From assembly GCA_002163085.1 (NCBI GenBank), contig MAAJ01000001.1, forward strand, positions 248,001 to 312,000: DNA of 64,000 nucleotides. The letters are read 5' to 3'. Below are positions 57,638 to 64,000 of the stretch, in pieces. This stretch comes from Methylophaga sp. 42_25_T18. GTDB lineage: Bacteria > Pseudomonadota > Gammaproteobacteria > Nitrosococcales > Methylophagaceae. Position 1 is the stretch's first letter. The number at the start of each line of letters is the position of its first letter. A program made the translations under genes and the position numbers. The notes below the pieces were generated by a model. It saw only the letters and a program-made list of their open reading frames with translations. It was not told where the DNA came from and did not search any database.

Positions 57638-59398
57638 TTGAAAGACCAGCTTAAAAATTTTATTACGTCATCATTAACAGCGGCAATGGAACAGGGAAAA
57701 TTACCTGAGATCGAATTGCCTGATGTACAAATAGAACGCACAAAAGATAAAGCTCATGGTGACTTTGCAACCAACATTGCCATGATGTTGGCTAAACCGG
57801 CCAAAATGAATCCTCGGCAAATAGCCACAATTTTAGTTGAATCGTTACCAGAATCAGACTTTATAACCAAAGTAAGCATTGCCGGTCCGGGCTTTATTAA
57901 CTTCACCTTATCTGCTGATTCAAGTTTGCAAGTTGTCAAAGAAATTTTGGCGGCAAAAGAAAAGTTTGGTGTAAGCACCATTGGTGAAGGCAAAACGGTT
58001 CAAGTCGAATTTGTCTCTGCAAACCCAACAGGGCCTTTGCATGTTGGCCATGGTCGTGGTGCAGCCTTTGGTTCTGTCGTTAGTAATTTATTATCTGCAG
58101 TGGGTTTTAGCGTTCATCGTGAATATTATGTGAATGATGCTGGTCGCCAGATGGATATTTTAGCAACGAGTGTGTGGTTACGTTACCTTGATGCTTGTGG
58201 TGAAAATTTAACCTTCCCGAGTAATGGTTATAAAGGCAGTTATGTCTTAGATATTGCCGATACTTTACATGCCGAACATGGTGATGAGTTTCTTAAGTCA
58301 GCATTTAAGGTGTTTACGGATATTCCTGCGGATGAACCGGAAGGTGGCGATAAAGAACTGCACATTGATGGCCTAATAGAAAAAGCAAAAGCGTTATTAG
58401 GAGAATCAAGCTACCGCAAAGTGTTTAATTCTGGCTTAAATTCAATTTTGTCAGATATTCGTGATGATCTATCCGACTTTGGTAGTGATTATGATGAGTG
58501 GTTTTCTGAACGATCATTAGTTGAGTCCGGTGAAGTCGATAAGGCGATAGAACAATTAAAATCCGCCAATGTGCTTTATCAAAAAGACGGAGCATGGTGG
58601 TTTAAATCTACGGATTATGGTGATGAAAAAGATCGGGTAGTGGTGCGAGATAATGGCCAAACAACGTATTTTGCTTCTGATATTGCCTATCACTTAAATA
58701 AATTCCAGCGTGGTTTTGATGAAGTCATCGATATTTGGGGATCAGATCATCATGGTTATATTCCGCGGGTAAAAGCTTCGTTAACAGCAATGAATCAAGA
58801 TAAAGATCGCCTAAAAGTCTTATTGGTTCAATTTGCCGTGTTATATCGAGGTACGGAAAAGGTTGCCATGTCGACCCGAAGCGGTCAGTTTGTCACCCTA
58901 AGACAGTTACGTGAAGAAGTCGGTAAAGATGCTGCCAGATTCTTTTATGTGTTGCGTAGCGCCGATCAACATATGGATTTTGACTTGGAGTTAGCTAAGT
59001 CACAAAGTAATGATAATCCGGTCTATTATGTGCAATATGCTCATGCACGAGTTTGCAGTGTATTGAGACAATTAGCTGAGCGTGATCTTGTTTGGGACCA
59101 AACCGTAGGGGAAAGCAAGCTGAGCCGCTTGGTTGAAGATCATGAAAAAGCGCTATTAACCATGTTGGCGCGTTATCCAGAAGTATTAGAATCATCAGCA
59201 TTGAATCATACGCCTCATATTTTGGCGCATTATTTAACGGATTTAGCACGTGATTTTCATACTTACTACAATGCACATCATTTTATTGTTGATGATATTG
59301 AGTTAAGTCAGGCACGATTAACCTTGATTATTGCTGTACGCCAAGTGATAGCGAATGGTCTTGGTGTTATTGGTGTATCTGCACCAGAATCAATGTAG
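57638..59398 (+). CDS. argS: Arginyl-tRNA synthetase
   Basis: Class I synthetase, 586 residues. The N-terminal additional domain begins [16 protein letters not shown]. The HIGH signature reads [16 protein letters not shown] at ~135, and the second motif is MSTRSGQFV. The C-terminal anticodon domain contains [20 protein letters not shown]. The start is TTG at 57638, the codon that gives the expected N-terminus; no nearby ATG does so. Confidence 0.97.
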   Translation: MKDQLKNFITSSLTAAMEQGKLPEIELPDVQIERTKDKAHGDFATNIAMMLAKPAKMNPRQIATILVESLPESDFITKVSIAGPGFINFTLSADSSLQVVKEILAAKEKFGVSTIGEGKTVQVEFVSANPTGPLHVGHGRGAAFGSVVSNLLSAVGFSVHREYYVNDAGRQMDILATSVWLRYLDACGENLTFPSNGYKGSYVLDIADTLHAEHGDEFLKSAFKVFTDIPADEPEGGDKELHIDGLIEKAKALLGESSYRKVFNSGLNSILSDIRDDLSDFGSDYDEWFSERSLVESGEVDKAIEQLKSANVLYQKDGAWWFKSTDYGDEKDRVVVRDNGQTTYFASDIAYHLNKFQRGFDEVIDIWGSDHHGYIPRVKASLTAMNQDKDRLKVLLVQFAVLYRGTEKVAMSTRSGQFVTLRQLREEVGKDAARFFYVLRSADQHMDFDLELAKSQSNDNPVYYVQYAHARVCSVLRQLAERDLVWDQTVGESKLSRLVEDHEKALLTMLARYPEVLESSALNHTPHILAHYLTDLARDFHTYYNAHHFIVDDIELSQARLTLIIAVRQVIANGLGVIGVSAPESM

Positions 59399-59409
59399 AG
59401 GAGTTGTTA

Positions 59410-59967
59410 GTGGCTGCTAAACGAAACACTCGCAATACACCAGAGAAAAAATCATTACCTTGGGGCCCGATGCTACTTAGTTTCGCTGTGGGTGTTTTTG
59501 TGATGTTTTTACTACATTTAAAAGATAATGTCGTCCCAGAACAGCATGGAAAAACAGCAGCAGAGAAACATGCTGAAAAGAAATCAAAAACGATAGAACC
59601 CACCTTTGATTTTTATACCTTATTACCTGAAATGGAAGTGGTGGTAAATAATGACAGGCCAGTCAATAAAACGATCGTTACCTCACCGCCTCAACAACAA
59701 GCAATCAATAATAAAACAGTGGAAAAAGTAAGCTATCTGTTACAGGTAGGCTCGTTTAAAAAGTTAGCGGATGCGGATGGTTTTAGAGCAAAGTTGGCGT
59801 TTTTAGGTATTGAATCAAAAGTTCAAACGGTCACGATTGATAATAAAGATACTTGGCATCGTGTCCAGGTCGGCCCAGTTACCGGTCGAGCTAAAGCCGA
59901 TGCATTGCAAAAACAATTACGTCAAAATGATATCGATTCATTGTTAATGCGTGCTAAGCATGGTTAG
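59410..59967 (+). CDS. SPOR-domain membrane protein
   Basis: A 185-residue protein with one N-terminal membrane helix (GPMLLSFAVGVFVMFLLHL), a periplasmic linker and a C-terminal SPOR domain (~108-183: YLLQVGSFKKLADADGFRAKL, WHRVQVGPVTGRAKADAL) that binds denuded septal glycan. It resembles the FtsN-like gene found after argS in many gammaproteobacteria. The GTG at 59410 is chosen because AGAGGAG precedes it by 6 nt. Confidence 0.9.
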   Translation: MAAKRNTRNTPEKKSLPWGPMLLSFAVGVFVMFLLHLKDNVVPEQHGKTAAEKHAEKKSKTIEPTFDFYTLLPEMEVVVNNDRPVNKTIVTSPPQQQAINNKTVEKVSYLLQVGSFKKLADADGFRAKLAFLGIESKVQTVTIDNKDTWHRVQVGPVTGRAKADALQKQLRQNDIDSLLMRAKHG

Positions 59968-60049
59968 TTGTTAAAGATTAAGGTATGCTCAAGCCTTGTT
60001 ACGATAAAGAAATTAGTATCAAAGACTTAGTGAAAGAAAGTCGTTTCCG

Positions 60050-60160
60050 GAACTCAGGCTGTAAGCTTCTAGCCGTGTAGCTAATAAAATACATTAGCTG
60101 ATAGAAGTAAATAGAAGTTCAGTGGCAACCCGGTGAGCTGTGGCAGTTTATTACCACACA
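60050..60160 (+). ncRNA. Possible structured 5' leader of the fhc operon
   Basis: In the 230 bp before fhcB, an outer helix GAACT (60050)/AGTTC (60116) encloses two hairpins: GGCT (60057)/AGCC (60071) and the perfect AGCTAAT (60079)/ATTAGCT (60093). This makes a possible three-way junction. A fourth hairpin follows, TGTGG (60139)/CCACA (60154). The loops contain conserved-looking purine-rich strings. It matches no riboswitch class I can name. The outer helix is only 5 bp, so this is tentative. Confidence 0.35.
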
Positions 60161-60197
60161 ATTTAATATTTATTAAATATGATTAAGGACACCGAAT

Positions 60198-61472
60198 ATG
60201 ACGGAAAGTACCGAAGCTAAAATTTGGCAAGAGGTTGCCAGTCCATTTTGTGGTATTGCTTCTGATGATCTGACTATCAAGGTTGAAGGGAATACAGTTA
60301 CAGTACAAGAAAATGGCGATGCGATTACTAAAAAAGGGTTTGAAACGCCAATTTCCGATACCCAAGCACGTATTCAAGGAAAAGAAGTTTCTTTAGAGCA
60401 AGCTATATCCCACGCAACAGATTTATTACGAAATAGTAAACAACCGGTTATTGCTGGTTTAGCAACGGATCTTAATGGCGCACGTTCTGCTATGGCATTA
60501 GCAGATAAAAGTCGTGCCACGATCGATCACCTACATTCCAAAGCAGCATTTCGAAATATTCTTGTTTTACAAGATACCGGTTGGATGAATACCACGCTGA
60601 CAGAAGTTAGAAATCGTGTGGATTTATTAGTGGTGGTGGGTAGCGATATAGAAGTTGGTTTTCCTCGATTCTTTGAACGTATGGTTTGGAATGAAGAAAG
60701 CATGTTTGGCCAAGAAATAGAATCACGGGAAGTGGTTTATTTGGGTAAAACACCTTCAGGCGATGCCTCAACCTCACCAAAAGGGAAAAAAGCACAGATC
60801 ATTGCTTGTGATGATGCTGATTTACCAGAAGTAATTTCAGTGTTACGAGCGCTTCTTAAAGGTAAAACGATTCAAGCAGACCAAGTGGGTGGTATTCCTG
60901 TTAGTCAACTTGCAACATTAGCGGATCGGCTTCAACAAGCTAAATATTCAGTCGTGACCTGGTCAGCTTCAATGTTGGACTTTGATCACGCCGAAGTGAC
61001 CGTGCAAAACGTCTGTGAAATGGTGAAAGAATTAAATGCCGAGACGCGCAGTAGTGGTCTGCCCTTAGGTGGAAAAGATGGCGATACTACCGCCAATCAG
61101 GTATCGGCATGGCAAGCGGGTTATCCAATGCGGACTAACTTTAGTCGTGGCTATCCAGACTATGATCCTTATTTGTCTGATACCAATCGTATGTTGGCAG
61201 ATGATGAAGTGGATACCTTGATTTGGGTTTCAAGCTTTGATATCGACCAAACACCGCCACCATCAACGGCTAAAACGGTGGTCTTGGGACGTTCTGGTAT
61301 GCGATTTGAGCAAGAACCAGACGTCTTTATTCCTGTCGGCACACCGGGCATCGATCATGAAGGCCGTGCATTTAGAACAGACAGCGTGGTATCAGTACCA
61401 TTAAGAAAATTACGTGACAGTGGTTTACCCAGCACTTTTGAAGTGTTGTCAGCCATTGAAAAATCACTGTAG
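60198..61472 (+). CDS. fhcB: Formyltransferase/hydrolase complex subunit FhcB
   Basis: A 424-residue homologue of archaeal formylmethanofuran dehydrogenase subunit B. In bacteria it is part of the Fhc complex that converts formyl-H4MPT to formate and does not act as a molybdenum dehydrogenase. The archaeal Fe-S motif near the N-terminus is reduced to SPFCGIASDD with one Cys, consistent with loss of the cluster. Mid-protein segments PVIAGLATDLNGARSAMALA and LVVVGSDIEVGFPRFFERM match the family. First gene of the fhcBAD(C) operon. Confidence 0.94.
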   Translation: MTESTEAKIWQEVASPFCGIASDDLTIKVEGNTVTVQENGDAITKKGFETPISDTQARIQGKEVSLEQAISHATDLLRNSKQPVIAGLATDLNGARSAMALADKSRATIDHLHSKAAFRNILVLQDTGWMNTTLTEVRNRVDLLVVVGSDIEVGFPRFFERMVWNEESMFGQEIESREVVYLGKTPSGDASTSPKGKKAQIIACDDADLPEVISVLRALLKGKTIQADQVGGIPVSQLATLADRLQQAKYSVVTWSASMLDFDHAEVTVQNVCEMVKELNAETRSSGLPLGGKDGDTTANQVSAWQAGYPMRTNFSRGYPDYDPYLSDTNRMLADDEVDTLIWVSSFDIDQTPPPSTAKTVVLGRSGMRFEQEPDVFIPVGTPGIDHEGRAFRTDSVVSVPLRKLRDSGLPSTFEVLSAIEKSL

Positions 61473-61487
61473 CCACGGAGAAAAAAC

Positions 61488-63155
61488 ATGTTAACTAAAC
61501 TAACGGGCGGAAGAGTTTACGATCCTGCACACGGTATTGATGGGAAAGTCCAAGATATTTATATCCGAGATGGTCGCATCGTTGATGCACCTACTGATGG
61601 CAAGATAAACGAAGAAATCGATTTGCGTGGCAAAGTAGTAATGGCCGGTGCGATTGATATGCATACTCATATTGGTGGCGGTAAGGTCAATATTGCTAGA
61701 ACCATGTTGCCAGAAGATCATGCGGCTGATGTTGTTGCTCGAACAGAATTAATGCGTTCAGGCTGTGGTCATGCTGCACCAAGCACATTAACGGCTGGTT
61801 ATCGATATGCCGAAATGGGATATACCGCGGGGTTTGAACCGGCTATTTTGCCAATCAATGCTCGCCAAGCGCATATGGAAATGCATGATACGCCGATCAT
61901 CGATAAAGGTGGTTATGTCATGCTGGGTAGTGATGATTTCCTGTTACGGATGATGGCAGCCAATAATGACCAAGAATCGATAAACAACTATGTAGCGTGG
62001 ACAATGACACACAGCCAAGCAATTGGTGTGAAAGTGGTAAACCCAGGCGGCATTAACGCATTTAAATTTAACCAACGTAAATTAGATTTAGATGAGCAAA
62101 ATAAATACTACGGCGTCACACCGCGTGATATTTTAATGCGATTAGCTCAAGCAGTGAATGAATTAGGTGTGCCACACCCATTGCATGTGCATGGCTGTAA
62201 CTTAGGTGTGCCAGGTAACTTAGGTACAACCATTGATACAATGGAAGGAATTAATGGTCTGCCGATGCATATGACCCATATTCAATTCCATAGCTATGGC
62301 ACAGAAGGCGATTTTAAATTCTCATCGGGTGCAGCTGAGATTGCAGAATCAATCAATAAAAACAAAAATATCACTGTAGATGTTGGTCAAATCTTATTTG
62401 GTCAAACAGTGACGGCTTCTGGCGATAATATGCGTCAGTTTGCCGGTAGCCCACATTCTCACCCGAACAAATGGGTGTGTATGGATATTGAATGTGATGC
62501 TGGTTGTGGTGTGGTGCCATTTAAATACAAAGACCAAAGTTATGTGAATGCACTGCAATGGATGATTGGTTTAGAAGTATTCCTAATGGTTGATGATCCT
62601 TGGCGAATTTTCTTAACGACCGATCACCCAAATGGTGCTCCGTTTACCAGTTATCCACATTTGATTAGATTGTTGATGGATAAGACATTCCGTAATGATG
62701 TGTTATCGACTTTGCACCCAGAAGCTCAAAAAGCGAGTCATTTAGCATCGTTAGAACGTGAATATTCTTTATATGAAATTGCCATCATGACTCGAGCTGG
62801 TGCAGCTAAATTAGTCGGTCTGGCGGATAGAGGTCACTTAGGTGTTGGTGGTGCTGCTGATATTACGGTTTATACCGATCATGTAGATCGTGAAAAAATG
62901 TTCAGCAAACCGGATTATGTATTTAAAGACGGCACGATGGTCGTGAAAGATGGTGAATTGATAAACGTCACCTGGGGCACTACTCATGTGGTTAAACCTG
63001 ACTATGACATCAGTATAGAAAAAGCATTAAAACCTTATTTTGATCGTTATCACACGCAAAAAATGGGCAACTTCAAAATGAGTAATGATGAAATTGTGGA
63101 TGATGGTCGCGGTAGTCTTACCATACAGCCGTTACATAAAGGAGGTGCTTTATGA
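61488..63155 (+). CDS. fhcA: Formyltransferase/hydrolase complex subunit FhcA
   Basis: The amidohydrolase-like subunit (555 residues), which hydrolyses the formyl-methylofuran intermediate to formate. The binuclear metal site is visible: MHTHIGGGK for the first His pair, HVHGCNLG and MTHIQFHSYG for later His, and LTTDHPNG for the Asp. It starts 15 bp after fhcB, and its stop overlaps the fhcD ATG (ATGA). Confidence 0.96.
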   Translation: MLTKLTGGRVYDPAHGIDGKVQDIYIRDGRIVDAPTDGKINEEIDLRGKVVMAGAIDMHTHIGGGKVNIARTMLPEDHAADVVARTELMRSGCGHAAPSTLTAGYRYAEMGYTAGFEPAILPINARQAHMEMHDTPIIDKGGYVMLGSDDFLLRMMAANNDQESINNYVAWTMTHSQAIGVKVVNPGGINAFKFNQRKLDLDEQNKYYGVTPRDILMRLAQAVNELGVPHPLHVHGCNLGVPGNLGTTIDTMEGINGLPMHMTHIQFHSYGTEGDFKFSSGAAEIAESINKNKNITVDVGQILFGQTVTASGDNMRQFAGSPHSHPNKWVCMDIECDAGCGVVPFKYKDQSYVNALQWMIGLEVFLMVDDPWRIFLTTDHPNGAPFTSYPHLIRLLMDKTFRNDVLSTLHPEAQKASHLASLEREYSLYEIAIMTRAGAAKLVGLADRGHLGVGGAADITVYTDHVDREKMFSKPDYVFKDGTMVVKDGELINVTWGTTHVVKPDYDISIEKALKPYFDRYHTQKMGNFKMSNDEIVDDGRGSLTIQPLHKGGAL

Positions 63156-64000
63156 TTATTAACGGCGTAATAATTGATGAGACTTTCGCAGAAGCCTTCC
63201 CGATGAAAGGCACGCGATTGATCATCACGGCACTTAATGCCAAATGGGCAATGATTTCTGCCCAAGCATTCACCGGTTTTGCTACCTCGGTTATTGCGTG
63301 TGGCTGTGAAGCAGGCATAGAAAAAGTATTAGATGCCAGTGAAACCCCTGATGGTCGTCCTGGTGTATCAATATTGATTTTTGCGATGGGCGGAAAAAGC
63401 CTTGCTAAACAAGTAGAAACACGTTCAGGCCAGTGTGTTTTGACATCACCTACATCAGCCTTGTTTTCAGGTTTAGATAACGATGAAAAAGAAATACCTT
63501 TAGGTCAAAACTTACGTTATTTCGGTGATGGTTTCCAGATTTCAAAAATGATTGATGGCAAACGTTACTGGCGTATTCCGGTGATGGATGGTGAGTTTTT
63601 AGCACAAGAAAAAACCGGTGTTCATAATTCTGTTGGAGGCGGTAACTTCTTAGTATTAGCTGAATCGCAAGCACAAGCTTTAGCAGCCTGTGAAGCGGCC
63701 ATTGTAGAAATGAAAAAAATACCCAATGTGATCATGCCTTTCCCAGGCGGGGTAGTTCGATCTGGTTCAAAAGTAGGTTCAAAATTCAAAGCCTTAAATG
63801 CGTCAACCAACGATGCGTTTTGTCCAACACTTAAAGGCCAAACCAAGAGTGATTTATCACCCGAGGTTGAATCAGTGATGGAAATTGTTATTGATGGTCT
63901 GACCAAAGAAGATATTGATAAAGCCATGCGAGTGGGTATTCAAGCGGTCTGTGACTTAGGTGCTGAAAATGGCATTCGCCGTATCAGTGCTGGTAACTAT
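63152..64000 (+). CDS. fhcD: Formylmethanofuran:H4MPT formyltransferase FhcD (3' end outside window)
   Basis: Moves the formyl group between H4MPT and methylofuran. The 283 residues in the window start IINGVIIDETFAEAFPMKGTR and include GRPGVSILIFAMG, NLRYFGDGFQISK and FPGGVVRSGSKVGSKFK, all family blocks. The frame is open at the window edge (GIRRISAGNY), close to the expected C-terminus of ~300 residues. A strong ribosome site GGAGG precedes the ATG. fhcC is expected next. Confidence 0.95.
   Translation, partial: MIINGVIIDETFAEAFPMKGTRLIITALNAKWAMISAQAFTGFATSVIACGCEAGIEKVLDASETPDGRPGVSILIFAMGGKSLAKQVETRSGQCVLTSPTSALFSGLDNDEKEIPLGQNLRYFGDGFQISKMIDGKRYWRIPVMDGEFLAQEKTGVHNSVGGGNFLVLAESQAQALAACEAAIVEMKKIPNVIMPFPGGVVRSGSKVGSKFKALNASTNDAFCPTLKGQTKSDLSPEVESVMEIVIDGLTKEDIDKAMRVGIQAVCDLGAENGIRRISAGNY

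Overview
The window is chromosomal DNA from a gammaproteobacterium, most likely a methylotroph of the Methylophaga type. The strongest clue is a set of tetrahydromethanopterin (H4MPT) and methanofuran-linked genes: fhcB, fhcA and the start of fhcD at the right edge, plus a four-gene cluster at 32.2-35.4 kb (mfnB-like, DUF447, a dihydropteroate-synthase-like protein and a DmrB-like flavoprotein). These sit among ordinary gammaproteobacterial housekeeping loci. The genus is inferred from gene content, not from a search.

Layout. 0-2.4 kb: a decayed histidine kinase and an AAA+ ATPase of unknown role. 2.5-8.2 kb: tRNA-Ile2(CAT), rpoD, dnaG, yqeY, rpsU and divergent tsaD (macromolecular-synthesis locus). 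8.2-12.2 kb: a DUF2058 protein, plsY, folB, folK, folM and a MidA-like methyltransferase. 12.2-15.4 kb: a lipoprotein, gpsA, secB, grxC and a rhodanese on the minus strand. 15.7-21.2 kb: gpmI, envC-like, ctpA, yajL and a double-receiver protein. 21.2-24.4 kb: metR and metE, divergent. 24.7-27.3 kb: an integron cassette array without an integrase (five small ORFs, three intact attC sites, one collapsed and one truncated). 27.4-32.1 kb: accessory genes (sulfotransferase-like, VF530, YtoQ, DoxX, LysR, PilZ, NAD-binding protein). 32.2-35.4 kb: C1-cofactor cluster. 35.5-41.1 kb: ndh, cytochrome b561, gyrB, recF. 41.7-47 kb: rubredoxin, oxyR, a SCO1-like protein, murJ, ompW, fnr/anr. 47-52.2 kb: hisB-hisH-hisA-hisF-hisI-hisE-hinT-tatABC. 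52.2-54.7 kb: a pentapeptide protein, a small disordered protein, a voltage-gated cation channel, a TIGR02647 protein and folA. 54.7-55.3 kb: a DnaA-box cluster resembling a replication origin. 55.3-60 kb: priA, argS and a SPOR-domain protein. 60-64 kb: the fhc operon.

The two most unusual structures are the origin-like region, where five DnaA-box positions recur with an exact 323-bp offset between folA and priA, and the 2.6-kb cassette array. recF-gyrB lies only about 14 kb from the origin-like region but has no dnaN or dnaA beside it. The H4MPT genes work together: the fhc products carry formyl groups from H4MPT to formate, and the 32-35 kb cluster probably makes or matures the cofactors.
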